Below are positions 1 to 11,639 of a DNA stretch of 64,000 nucleotides, piece after piece. The DNA comes from Taenia hydatigena (taxonomy: Eukaryota; Platyhelminthes; Cestoda; Cyclophyllidea; Taeniidae). The position numbers and the translations under genes were made by a program. Below the pieces are notes generated by a model. The model was not told the DNA's origin and did no database searches. It was given only the letters and a program-made list of their open reading frames with translations. Numbering within the stretch: the stretch's first letter is position 1; each line of letters starts with the position of its first letter. The stretch is from NCBI GenBank assembly GCA_036345935.2, contig JADWOT020000607.1:17822-81821 (forward strand). The letters are read 5' to 3'.

Positions 1-690
1 GGATTACGCACTCGTGGTGATTGAGAAAGTTAAAGCAGAATTCCTATTTGCAGCAGTTGCAAGCCAGGAAGCAGGTACCCCACTTGTAGTAGTAACAGCA
101 GACAATATATACCGCTTCCATTTTGTGGCTGCAGAAGTCGAAGTAGATGATCCAGTCGCCGTTTGTACAGAATTTGAAGCGGTTCCGTCAGTTGTAATGC
201 AAGGACTAGAAGTAGGTTCCTTAGTAGTACGGATTCGAGAGTTAAAGAGATTTCCTATGTAGATGATCCGGTCGCCTTAACATGGCAATCGGAGGATGAG
301 GAGAGGATAGAATCGTCATGGTGAAAGAAAGAGTCAAGGCGAATTTTATAGTTGTGGCAACTATGGGAACTATTGAATATCTCTCTGTCTCGATGATCAC
401 AGAAGTCGTGACAGATGTCGTAGACGGGATGATTAGAGGTGTTGAAGCAGGTACCGCAATCGTGTTGATAGGAAGGAGACGAAGGAAATAGTCCCGTCAT
501 GGTGATACCAAGCGTCAAAGTAGATCCGCCTATTTCGATTGTGGAAACTGAAGTAGATTGCATACCATTGCACGTGGCGATTACAAAATTGGAGGTAGAC
601 CTTCAAATTGTTATCACTGCAGCAATAGAGATGGATCACCAAATGTTGGCGGCAGTCGAGTTCGAGAAAGCTTTTCCTTGCAAATGAAAA
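1..690 (-). pseudogene. Ser/Thr-rich stalk-like coding remnant, cut by window edge
   Basis: On the minus strand the stretch from about 230 down to 1 is open and very rich in Ser and Thr (runs such as TTKEPTSSP and GSSTSTSAAT). The part around 480-560 reads TSVSTIEIGGSTLTLG. A loose motif recurs near 520, 320 and 25, so this is a decayed tandem repeat. Frame shifts between segments prevent one continuous reading. The same composition occurs on the plus strand at 3419-3600, where it sits in phase after an FnIII exon, so it may be the stalk of an antigen-like membrane protein. The plus strand reads as a Val-rich shadow. No promoter or start is visible and the 3' end lies outside the window. Function is inferred only from composition and position. 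Confidence 0.35.
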
Positions 691-923
691 TTCGACCCAT
701 TTGGTTTATAATTACTTATTCGTAATCGAGTATACGGCTCTGAGGAAAATGTGGGCAAACAGTACATACTACAAACGGATTGCTGACTGGTATGATGATA
801 GTAAACGTGTGCGAGGCTATAAACTAAGCTGCAATCATGAAAAAATCAGCTACTGCTAATGAGCGTTCGCAGAAGTGATGAAGCTGACCAAGTGGCTCAG
901 ATGCCGCTGTCCGATCGTTGGGG

Positions 924-955
<32 letters not shown>

Positions 956-2090
956 CAACCCTGGCCCTCGAATTTCTCCGATAATTATGCTTATGTGGGA
1001 GCCATGGGGCATGGGTCACTCACCCACATACAAGGACTGGGTAGCATCACCATATTCCCTTATTAACGTTATAGTCGACGGAACCTGGCCCACTTACTTT
1101 AGAAAAATCACATTATGCTGCTTTGTAAACCATCTTGAAAAGCATTTTTGGTCACCCTTTTGTTATACAAGTGCATGATGTTTAAACCTCTTCGTAAACC
1201 TCACCGTTTGAGGCCAGACAATAATCATAGCAATTGGAGGCCTTGAATGAAAGACCAATGGGTGCGCTAGTAACTAACAACAAATGATTTACGCATGTGA
1301 CATTACAATGTTTCTCCATCGTGGTAATCGAATGTAAAAGCAGAGCTCACTATAGGAATGCACTATAGCAAACAGTTTGATTTCTTAAAGAGAAGTATGG
1401 AGAGTGAAGGAAGACCGAACACAATAGAAATACATTTAGCAACAGAGATCATAAGTTGATCGCTTTTAAAAGTTAACGTGAACTCTCGAACCAGTGGATG
1501 TCACGAAAGCACAAATGCACTTGTGAACTCAAACGCCTCCTGGGCATGCATGGCTGCCTAAAGAGCACTTTTTCATGTAGGCATGCGAAATTCAGAAAAG
1601 CTCTCTGCTTCTGTCTCACACAGGTGTCCATCTTTTGAGAAACTCTTCATACGTCCCAAAATGTTGCACTTAAGTTCTTTCCCTTTGAAGGCACTGGGGA
1701 TAGCCTTATGCCACCTCCATCGCCACGCATTTGTCAGCCTGTTAACACCAACGCATCTTGCGCATTTACTCTTACTCATATCAGAACCGGTATGACACAT
1801 GGAGGCTAAATCTACAGTTCAGCTCTGCAGGCAAACTTTAGATTGTAAAACACACAAGACTTATAGGTTAAATGCAAGTCTCATTGACTTACGGAAAAAC
1901 ACCTCTTGTCTACCCCACGCTCATGCGAACACCGACATTCGAGGCAACTTGCTACGAATGTATTGGGATTTTAGACATACCGATGCACGAACCTGAGGGC
2001 ATCAAAGAAGGTTTCAGTGTCTTCGAGGTTTGGAGATAAATTGGCGGTGTCGACTCCCAAAATCTATAGCAAACTGGGGTCAACCTCACT
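691..2090. other. No supported gene
   Basis: Apart from the CA microsatellite, I see only short overlapping reading frames with no splice signals or recognisable domains. A leader exon for the degenerate gene that follows might lie here, but I could not find a convincing ATG, hydrophobic core and GT donor. Confidence 0.5.
925..954. repeat. (CA)15 microsatellite
   Basis: Fifteen uninterrupted CA dinucleotides, directly visible. Likely length-polymorphic. Confidence 0.97.
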
Positions 2091-2101
2091 GCTAGAGAGA
2101 A

Positions 2102-3649
2102 CATAAAATGGATGAAGTAAAGCCAATAATGGAAGATACGGTCCAAGCGCTTGAACACGTGCTGCCTGACAGTTTCAGCAAGGTGGCAAATACTTTGGCA
2201 TTTGGAACAGCGGAAGCAGGTCTGTCTCCTCCTCACTCACCACCTGTCTACTCATATGCAATCAGCAGCAGTTAAATGCTCATTGTGCTCCAAGCCCAAC
2301 TTTTACATGTATAGCCATTTACATTCACGAATACTCTCACTCATTCTCATATTATAAGACTTACTGTTTCTCGAAATGTGGAACTTGAAGCAATTGACCC
2401 TTACACGGTGCAAATAACATGCAGGTTGAATGCCATATTGCAGCAAAGAGTTCATCTCTCCTCAAGAAATATCCATCACTTCACCGATTTAAAGCCGATG
2501 CAGACCATCGCCATCGCTATTGGTGTGCAAATTCAACTTGAGCCTTCCGTACAATTTGACTGTGCCGGAATTCGGAGTGCTTTCGTGAAAGCAACTATAC
2601 CACCACTAACTCGAGGTTAGTTCTTCCTCCACGATTACCCAAGGCTGTGCCATGACTTGAAAACAAATATGGTAAGGAGAATTATAAACCAGTTGGATTG
2701 TGGAGAATGTTAACTCATTATCACATCTACAGACCATAGACACAGGCGTGGATGCCCTAGTCTATGCACGGCTCATTTACTGTTAAAGACATGTGAACAC
2801 CGAGGTTTGAAGCAACTAACCATGAAGACATTTGCGATTTGCATATTTTGATTCACAACCCTGAGGATACCACTTGAGGGCCATCAGACTCATGAATTGT
2901 CTGGCATCTCGCGGCCAACCTTACTGCTACTGCACAGGATTACCGAATGGCGCGACTTCATACACCACTTGCTTATTTTGATCACAGTGTTGGAACCGAG
3001 ACCAATTGGTTTACACCAAAACAAACACATGTTTGTGCATGGTTTACAGTTCCATTGCCATAAAATTAACTGCAAGCAACCAATCAGATGCAGCTAATTT
3101 GGTTATTAAAAATATTCCATGAATCACGGTTAAAAATTAGGTTTTGCCTACGTATCAAGCGTTACCATATAAGAAAAACTTTGTTTAGAATGAAAATCAC
3201 AGAAAGAGCTGTCTTGCATACGTAATCACTCAGACGCCTGCAACCACCGAAACTAGAATTTCTATATCCCTATTTATAAAAAATGAAAAACCAGATGCGA
3301 CTCCTGTAGTCACTGGAACAAAGCGATTTGCCTCATCCCCTGCAATCATCACGACTGATGGCACTACTGTAACCTCTGTAATAACAAAAACGGGGGGTAT
3401 ATTTACCGTCTTTCTCAGTTGCCATGGTTATGGTATCCACACAGACTTTTCCAGCCGCCACGACAACTAGGAAAGCTGCTGCGAACCCTGCCACTTCCAC
3501 AGATAGGAAATCCACCTCAATTTTAGCATCTGCAACTGAAGGGTCCACAGCAGAAATTTGTAATTATCAAAACTGGAGGATCTCGTTTGGCATTCGCGTT
3601 CGTACTCACTTGCGTGATGGTCGTTATTGAGTGGAAATTTGCTCTATAA
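2102..3649 (+). pseudogene. Degenerate 45W-like antigen gene: FnIII exons plus Ser/Thr stalk and hydrophobic tail
   Basis: Three exon-like blocks. Block 1 (about 2102-2219) reads MEDTVQALEHVLPDS and ends at a GT donor (2220). Block 2 (about 2359-2615) is a clear FnIII domain: it opens NVELEAIDPYTVQITC, contains FTDLKPMQTIAIAIGV, and ends one base into a codon at a GTTAGT donor. It is collinear with exon 3 of the gene at 63360-63667 (NVKLQALDPFTVLLTW). Block 3 starts after a strong acceptor (TTTCTCAG, AG at 3417-3418), in the phase needed to follow block 2, and encodes a Ser/Thr-rich stalk. A hydrophobic tail reading LAFAFVLTCVMVVIE follows in the +1 frame, ending at 3649. Lesions: blocks 1 and 2 are out of phase, the tryptophan of the TW motif is Cys, and stalk and tail are in different frames. 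No leader exon found. Confidence 0.5.
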
Positions 3650-4729
3650 CTAGTTGCGGTCAGTGTTGATCTCAATCAAAAACGGTTTATTACTTCTTTC
3701 TTCATAAGAGACTGATTTATCCCTTTTCGGAATGCTCTTAGAGGTGACGAACACATGCACATTCTCTCGCTTCTACCAGATCCAAATTTGTCGCATTCAC
3801 ATACCCGGTGTGCATCGATAGGGAGGCATTCGACGTGATCGGATTATTTAAGGAGAGTAAGTTGGCATGCTATAACTTGAGTCTCTAATTACCCATAGCA
3901 CATGGCACCTGTGCAAGTGATCCGGACGGATCCACTTGCTTCTCAATCAGATAGACAGATGATAGGGTCAACTGCACCAACGACTAACAGCACTTGAGAT
4001 TAAAATGGCCAACAGCCCACGCAAAATGCAGCTAACCAAATGTTAATCTAGTAACTAGCCAGTCATAAAGGCATGACTGACCTTTAAACGGTGTATTAAC
4101 GTTCTTAGAAGGGATCATATAAGGTGACATATTTATCACCTACCATAACTCTTTCTTTCCCTTTCCCTTAATCTCCCACATTCCTCCCAGTCTAACATCT
4201 GTTCTTCTTCATCACACCTACTCCTTTTGCTGGTAAGACTGAGGATTTACGAAGACGCAGGGTTATTAAATTTACAATGAATCCACATCCACCAACTCAG
4301 TACTAATGTTCAGAATTTAACAGACGATAACTTTGCTGAGTTCATGCCCCGGATGCATTGATGCCTGTTTGCAATGTCTGCTGCTATCATGAAATCAGTA
4401 GCAGATGCTCCATGCCACGCTGAATGACAATGTCAATCTGATTAGCTGGCTGTAGCAATGGCTCACATTGTGGGCTCCCCATGCGGCTTACCTACAACCA
4501 GTCAAAGTCACCTAGCATCCAAAGATAGATAAGTCTCATTCCCACGAAATTATTCAGAATAGTCCTCGGTCATGAACCCCAACCAATCATCAGGCGCGGA
4601 TGGGACGATAAAAACGGTGATTGTAGGATCTACAGCATTAGAATCATGGCTTGGGTTTGCTTAAGCTACTGAGCTTTTGTCTTTTCCCGGAGTGCTGAGG
4701 TACATAGATTCTCGACCTCACTGTGTCTG
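3650..4729. other. No supported gene
   Basis: Intergenic-looking sequence. A TATA-like CATATAAG at 4116-4123 is followed about 115 bp later by a pyrimidine-rich stretch ending at a GTAAGA donor (4233). This resembles the promoter and leader-exon layout of the antigen genes but has no ATG, so it is not called. Confidence 0.4.
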
Positions 4730-5410
4730 AGTGCTTCTAAGCGGCCCTCAGACAAAGTGGATTGGTTGGCGTACAGAGGTGTATTTTCCTACTTTACTAG
4801 AACAGATTAAAATACGGGCGAAGACACAAACTACAATTTTGTCCAATGATTTGATGCAAGGTGATGCAAGACATACTGTAACTGGACCTTACAAAATGCA
4901 TGCATTGAAATGCATACATCTTGGAGTGCATTATTGCCACGCTTTTTTTTTCAAATTGCAAAATAGCTGAGCGTCGTGGCTTTGTGAAGGACCACGCACC
5001 ATTGCAACTTACGCTGGCGACCTTACTGCCTGCAGAAGCTTTATAGTGTGATCTGGTGTGGTTTATGAATAAAATTAATCTAGTGTATTCATTTATCTCT
5101 TGCCTACACGAAATATGCAGTGGTGAGCTTCGTGGCTTGATATTTTGTTTTTTCTTCAACAATTCCCATTGTTGCAATTCCAGCACACACTAAGAAGTTG
5201 TGGCGAAAAGGGCTGTGATGCGCAGCGACTGGCCAAATATTGCATAAACTGCTGACATTCACAGATTAGCTCTTGATCAGAAAGCATCCTATTCAAAGAC
5301 CAACCCGATTCGTCGTGCTTTTCGTCTTTGTCAGGGTAATATTCAAAGCTTTCTACGCGATGCACCAAGCCACATTTGCGTTGCGACGGGGACTGTGCAC
5401 CCTTTGCAAC
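4730..5410 (-). repeat. D-block fragment, inverted relative to 16.38-17.22 kb
   Basis: The reverse complement matches about 16380-17220 and 58200-58500 with scattered changes. The minus-strand frame at 5156-5368 reads YYPDKDEKHDESGWSLNRML, while the plus strand near 16420 reads YPDEDEKLDESGWSLNKML. The conserved peptide suggests an old exon. It is not identifiable as FnIII, and the second copy soon hits a stop (NREL-F-stop). Confidence 0.6.
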
Positions 5411-6099
5411 ATTAAGTATTGCAAACGCGGCCTCCGTCTGAAAGAAGCTAGCATCAATCCAACCAAATTTGATAAATTAATGGAGACTTATTTTAGTGTG
5501 TAATGGCCATCTTCCATTAGGTCGTGTTGGGGATAATTGCGACCTCGCAGTGCTTCACGTGTTTAATTGGCGTTCCTTTCCTCTGGTACCTGCATTTTCC
5601 AATCCTTTCATGTTCTTATTTGCCCTTCCCTTCAGTGCTCATATTTTTGGATGTGTAGGCAGGAATGCATGCTTTCCAGTATAAACGGAAAAAATCCAAT
5701 GTTGTGGGCATCCAAGGATGTTGATGCTCTGCCAGTTTTAGCAGGGATAATGCATTTCAGGTGTCGTGGACAATCGGTGAGTGAAGTGGTGCGAGAGGAC
5801 TCTCATGCAGCTCCTAAATGCAAATTATAGGAATCAATTCTAAAGGAACACATTGATCGTCCGAACGTGTGGTTGGATTTTGAACAGGTATTTCCGGTAA
5901 GCATAGACAGTGATTGCTTGAAAAGTGTCTACCTGCACAGTCATTGTGATGTTGGCTGCAGTTGCTTCTGATGCAAAACCAGTGGACATCATGCGATTGG
6001 AAATGGCAAATGCGCATTGAGTGGTGCATTTCGGGGTAGTCTCTGTCATCAGGAAGAAGTCGTGTCTGATATCATTCGTTTGTAAGCGGATTGGGCAAT
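5411..6099. other. No supported gene
   Basis: Only short overlapping open frames. No splice-consistent exon, domain or repeat relation was recognised. Confidence 0.4.
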
Positions 6100-7060
6100 T
6101 TCTAGGCTATTGGAAAAACATGATCATGAATTTATCCCGAAACGCAAAGAAAGAATTATCCGCTTGGTTTCAATTCAATAAGTCGCCGAGTTGCTAGGTC
6201 CATGCTACTTCAATTTACTACGAACACTCACATCCAATGCTCTAAAATTGTACGATTTGTTTGCATTTCTCGTCACCATCAGAACGGTAGCTACAAATTA
6301 TTCTTCCATGTAGCTTGTTTAGACACCCACAAATTAATCTTTAAATAAGTGTTTCAGTGGGATGTGCAGCAACATAAAGCGTTTCAGTTTGTTCAGCGAT
6401 TGTAATCAACCGTTCTCGGCCGAATTACTGCCCACTGGCTTGCTTACACGGATGTTTGTCTGGCATCCTGACTATCCAGCCGGCTGAATGAATAACTGGC
6501 TCATCATCCGACACCTGCCTCGCCGGTCAAGCTGTTGCTGCATGGAAGCCTACCACTTACAAAAATTTGTTAGTTGAAGGCAGGAGAGAGAGAGTGCAGT
6601 TTTGTGTAGATCGCAGTAATTTATTTCCGCCTTTTAGATCTGCTACTCACTTAAAGATGGTAGCTGCATACACGGCTCAAACGCAAATGCAACGCGAAAT
6701 CAGGCAGTACAACTCAGAACTTGCAAGCGCGTAGGCTACTTATTACCTGTTTGTAAGAGGTAGTAATATAAAAGCATAAATATGATAAGATGTGGAAGAA
6801 TTTTACTTAGAATTGCCCAAAATTAGTGAAGGATGTGCGCAAAATCAAAAACGCTGTTATAATCTTAAAGAGACATACAAGTGAATCATGACTGCATGCG
6901 TCGTTGTCGTAATCGTAATCAGCAATGCACGTAGTCTCCCAGTTGCAGGTCTCCGACCATGACGTTCATTTGCCGCATCAGAGATAGTGAGGTTGCTCAT
7001 TGCCACCTCACGCGACGTTTTCGAAGCCAAAGTTGGGTTATATTGTGTCGTCTTTATGGG

Positions 7061-9680
7061 TTATCACCCGTTCCAGCTGACTTTTGTGAATACAAAAAGA
7101 ACAGTCACTTGTGTCAGTGATTGACATGCTTCTATTAAACGAGATAGACAAACTGTTATGCATGATCACAGTCGTCGCAGTTGCTAACGCCAGTCATTCT
7201 ACTCACCACTTCACATGGCATCCACGGACACTGTCAACATCGGGTCTTCATGAATTCAAATAGGATTGTCATGCTCAGTATCGAAACTTGTGATAAGTGC
7301 TTAGTAGAAGATTGATCCACCTGAAGCTGTATTGAAGCATGTGAGCTGCAAAATGGAAAAATGTGGCTCGCTCAGCAATGCTCATCAACAGGGGTATGTA
7401 AGTACCTGGTCTCACAGGGCGTAAGGCTCACTGCAGACATAGCTGGAATTGGCTTCCAACTTTGTTAAGAAGGGCAAGCAGTGGTTTCATTATACACATG
7501 TCAATTACACTGGAGTCTCGTCTGCCGAAGTTTAACATTACGGTTAATAATTGGCATCATGATAGGCTCAGTAGAACTAGAAGCTAAGCAGACGAATCCA
7601 ACTTCCCGTTGCGAAGTAAATTGATGCACACACATTCTGAATAACTCAGTTGATAATAAAATCAGACATGCCTTTTTCTGGTGGTATGGACTGCTCTAAA
7701 ATTCTCCACTGACCAAACACTTGTCAGCTCCAGTCGACAATGCGTCAAACGGTTGTGTTGAGCACAAGCACTGCCTGAAGTAAACATGTTTAGCGAGGCA
7801 TTTTTCGTTAACAGTTTGGTTTTGCACCAATAATTCACCGGTTTTAATGGTCTGTTTGACAATCCAACGGCTCATAGCTCCACAACTGCGAAGTTTGTCC
7901 GTCTTTAGTGAGAGTCATGTTTTCGTTCTACCATCTTGTCAATAATACGTTGTTGAAAATACGGCCAATGGTCTAATCACGACCTAAAACTGAAGAGCTG
8001 TGAAAGGGTGGTGATGAGTAAGGAAGGAAGGACTCTAATTATCCTTACTGAGGCTTTTCTATAGCAATCACCTATGGACCTTGATTGCAGCTTATTCACG
8101 TCTCATTTGCGGTAAATGCGACGTTAATTTCTTTCGAATGGAGACCTAAACTGCAAATCAGAAAATGGTTACTTATGTCTTGCCTCTATTGAAAGGTAAA
8201 TTAAATAGAATATTACCAGGATAATTTTGAACATTAAACTGACGAAGGCAAGGTACTTATTTAAGCGGTTTGCTGTTTAGACCAGATTCTTTCGAACTGG
8301 GTGTTTGATGGTTAACTGCGCAATGTTATGTCAACTTTATCTATTCTATTTCATCCGAAGCATTTGCTTTCAAAGTACTTGCAGTGTAATGCAACAACCT
8401 GGTCAAAATTTGCAGTGTTAGATGGGTGGATTGGCAAAGTCATGTAGCGCACTCAAATGAGAGGCAACTCGGCTCCTCTGTTTTGAGCTACTTTGCACAC
8501 ACATAACTTGATTTGCCACAGAAGAGGTCGAGTTAGACATTCCGCAGTGTATGCATTGTGACAGGCAATTTGTGGAGGAGATTCTACGATAAGTGCAGCT
8601 ATTGTGCGATGTCTAATTCCATGGAAGTGTGAACCTCTCCTGTGACACCCACCTACGCGTTCTCACTACCAATCGGCATTTCGGTATAAGCCCATTAGCT
8701 GAAGTATGTAACAATGGACAATTTGGAAAATTTTAACTTCACCCCATGTCTAGCATGTGACGGCGGCGTTTTCCTGCGTCAGATCGCTTGAGCATAGCAG
8801 TACGCTTAGTGATTATGCGGCGGATCACATACCAATGTCCCTCATTGTGACATCACCTCATCACTTCTCATGCCTTCAATCCTCAGTTGAGGCTTAGCTT
8901 TTAATGACTCCCTCTACAGCAGAGAATTTCTGGCATGTGAATGGTCCATTGACTTTATCTGCACCATCCTGCTCCCATTTTGCGCATTGGCTTGCGAAGC
9001 AGGCAATACATCATCTCACTCAAGTGAACTAAATAAAATCAGGCAATCAAATTGCGATGGCTAGCTCTCTCACACAGGTGGAGATGCTAGCATTTTGCTT
9101 ACTCCTACCATCCAAATTGGAGTTCCGCACAAAGTTCAGTCTGTATTTCGTTATTTTAATGCATCTCAATAGGTTATTCGGGGCACCACAGCAGGCTACT
9201 AACTGACTTCACAGCAAATCGGATCCACCTGTTCTTTAAGCGTCTTTGCCTGGACCTCTTAGATTATTTTGTTTACGGACGATAAGGAACGCCCAGACGA
9301 AATTGGTAATGCTGCCTACCCTCAGCTTTGAAGGAGAGTAAGCCTTATTGCACAGTTTATTTTCTGAATAATTCGGCTCATTTAGGTCCTCTGGTAAGAG
9401 TGTAGTATGACCGTAAAGTTAGGCGGAAATTGTGATAAACATGGGCAGTAATTTTGCTAAGAATCGTAAGCGGTGGTAATTGTAGCTCTTGCATTACATG
9501 GGAATCGGGAGGGGTTGAGACAGGCTCTCAAAGCCAGCTTAAACCACTCCTCGTTCACCGTGACGAGGTGAGTGAAAAAATCAAGCATTGCTATATAAAC
9601 TCACACATAAAACCGTATCTTGCTTGAAATTTCAAGAAATTAGCAATTTTTGGACCATCAATTTAAAGAGGGTGTAAGCA
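7061..9680 (+). repeat. Perfect inverted repeat, left arm (2,620 bp)
   Basis: Every stretch compared (about ten blocks, plus both ends) is the exact reverse complement of 13729-16348. Paired coordinates always sum to 23409, so there are no net gaps. Spacer is 4,048 bp. Other A copies in the window are more than 10% diverged, so this pair is either very recent, homogenised by gene conversion, or an assembly artefact. Confidence 0.9.
7325..7468 (+). pseudogene. Cysteine-rich open fragment in A block
   Basis: A 47-codon frame opens directly after a TGA and ends TAA. It contains CIEACELQNGKMWLAQQC then SSTGVCKYL, a tight Cys pattern. The inverted copy at 46393-46596 (-) reads CGGCIRECELQNGKMRL and continues upstream to a Met. 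The 30.3-kb copy has a stop in the CIEAC position. The region 7337-7472 is identical to 30354-30489. It could be an exon remnant of a secreted Cys-rich protein, but I do not recognise the family. A chance frame held in repeats is the alternative. Confidence 0.25.
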
Positions 9681-10110
9681 AACGATTTGAGGCGCCTGGA
9701 TTTAAAGTCCCATTCATAATCATAACCTGCTTTCCACGAGCAAGTCGAATAAATGAAGGCCAACAACAGCTAAAATGAGCCGACATGTCTAGCGATTTCC
9801 AGCATTTATCTCTTTTGAAAGATTGCACTGAATGCTGCTCCCGAGCATGGGGATAAACTAGTGACTGCATCCAAATGCGAACTGAGGGACGTGATGATGG
9901 ATGTTGAATGCGTACGATCTTCGTAAGTCTATACATAACATACATTGTGCCTGAAAAGTTGATTGCCATTGCATTAATCAAGAGGTACTTGCATGTTCGA
10001 CACCAATTCACATTTAATGCGCCACCTTCAATAGCGTTTCCGCACTCCTTGTCGTCGTGATGTGGGAAGCTGTATTGACTAGCATGGGTGGATTCAAGGC
10101 TCGATGACAT
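9658..10110 (-). other. Recurrent 150-codon open frame in B block, probably non-coding
   Basis: Begins MSSSLESTHASQY and recurs at 38239-38646 (-) and 49890-50201 (+, frame-shifted near its end). Between copies most changes alter the amino acid, as expected without coding constraint. There is no signal peptide, domain or splice context. It is listed because a long frame shared by three copies would otherwise be annotated as a gene. Confidence 0.3.
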
Positions 10111-11352
10111 CGACTATCTGTTCGACATTTCAGTAGATATTATCCGAGGTGGCACAATCGCGATAGAGCTTGTACATTTGCTCAAGCTTACCCTTTCAAT
10201 GACAACGAGGTTTAATGCTTCCAAGTCGTTCCACATTTATTTCTTTAGCCAAATTAGACGTGTGCTTGTTTAATGAAGGTACATGGAGAACTAAGATAGA
10301 TTTATCACATCCAAATGGTTAGTTGCTCTTTACAGTTAGTTGACGCTTACAAGTCGAGCATTCCACCTAAAGTACAGCTAAAACCGATAACATTATCTGA
10401 GTAGCATCTGTTTAGTTGCCTAAAACACGAAATACACCTCTGCTTCATTGAATCAATGAACTTCAACGTGTTTGGCACCCAAATAGCCGCAAAGGAAGGA
10501 ACTGGGGATGCCCTCTACAGGCGGTTGCATGTTCCAAGAAAAGGTGGTGATTTTAGTTAATCAGTCAAGCAGCATGTTGAGCATTAACGATGGAGTGGAA
10601 TGGCAAAGTTGGCGAAAGGGTTTGACAGAGAATTTAAAGCAATTTCGTCTGCTTTGCCAGATTGGTTGGTGGATAGAATTACCACAAAACCGCCATGTGA
10701 TGCCTGCCCATCAGGAGGATTGTGCAGGGTATTACGATGCTGCGACGACGATGGCGTCTTATTGAAGGTCGAATGAAGCGACTCCTTATGGAGGCGTTGG
10801 CACCATAGATTTTTATGCTACCAAACATGATCAGAAATGGGGATCTGAGTTTTACCGCGCAGCATCCATAATTCAGGACTAGATGATGGTGCGTGAGTGT
10901 AACCTGACTTTTTCACACACTTACTTGTTCGTCCCTATTCCTCCACGCAAATCTCTACCGAACAGCTGTATCTTACTTTTCCAATTACCCATCCCCGTGG
11001 TAGACCTGATCACCGACTTTCTTTAATGCTGTACATTCCATAACAGATTGTATTCTACACCATTCCCCTCTATCAACAATTTGCTGTGCTTCGAATAGAT
11101 GATTAGGCTAAGCAAACCGAATAATGAGGCGTGCGAATTCAAATTGACAAGTGACACCCCTGCAAAACGTCCCATTCGCTCGACGGTAAAGTCACGTTCC
11201 GAGAAAAATAACCGCAAATGCAAACAAATTTCATTTCTTACCATTAATTTTCAACTACGAATAAGACAGATGGACACCTTTGATGTTAAACTACTTTTAA
11301 GTTAAAGGTTTAGTTATCTTGCCAGCTACATCCGTTGTCGAAGAGTTTGAAT

Positions 11353-11628
11353 TTAAGAGGATTTCTGGATACCGTGTCCACACAGAACTGCTTTACGTTG
11401 CACAAAGCCCTCATGCGCCTTCTGAATAAACGAGGTATTGACTGTGATTCGCAGCGTCATATTCAGCATTTCGCCATGGTGGAGGAGCATGAGCTGTATC
11501 GATCCATCCGATGGTGAATTAATGCCCAGCGCAGAAAGCAGGATCCCAATTGGAAACGGTGCAATTTGTGCACAATTCAGCTGGAATTTGATAACTGAAT
11601 GTGGCATCGATACGTTTGGCGTGGCCAA
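11353..11628 (-). pseudogene. FnIII-like exon remnant
   Basis: The minus-strand frame reads IKFQLNCAQIAP (B-strand-like) and later GEMLNMTLRITVNTSFIQK (E to F strand pattern), then KAHEGFV. The second half is clearly homologous, at DNA level, to the plus-strand sequence at 12128-12200 (KMLNLTLRTTVYAPSSRKAH), so two FnIII-like pieces lie back to back. The copy at 39877-40101 (-) keeps the pattern but is shortened. FnIII identity is inferred from spacing and hydrophobic pattern; the core Trp is replaced by Cys. Confidence 0.35.
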
Positions 11629-11639
11629 ATCTATTCGAA

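Larger units (their letters stand above)
6100..9710 (+). repeat. A block, copy 1
   Basis: About 3.6 kb shared with 28.8-32.56 kb (same orientation) and, inverted, with 44.44-48.0 and 56.5-57.96 kb. Diverged copies look roughly 85-90% alike by eye. No intact gene and no transposase or reverse transcriptase motif was recognised. It holds a Cys-rich open fragment (7325-7468) and a frame on the minus strand (7662-7862) that is similar in all copies but changes amino acids freely, so it is not evidently constrained. The A homology runs past both ends of the perfect repeat arm at 7061 and 9680, which makes this copy the likely source of that repeat. Confidence 0.75.

Noticed and set aside
14..262. 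Val-rich plus-strand frame as a protein
   Set aside because: It is the shadow of a Ser/Thr-rich reading on the minus strand; the inverted relative at 3333-3548 shows the same relation.
4116..4232. TATA box plus leader exon ending at GTAAGA
   Set aside because: No ATG opens the hydrophobic stretch in any frame and no FnIII exon follows on this strand.
6100..9710. A block as a transposable element
   Set aside because: No terminal inverted repeats, target-site duplications, transposase or reverse transcriptase motifs were seen; copies differ in length at both ends as in segmental duplication.
9658..10110. 150-codon minus-strand frame present in three copies as a conserved gene
   Set aside because: Changes between copies mostly alter amino acids, one copy is frame-shifted, there is no leader or domain, and the frame crosses the A/B junction.
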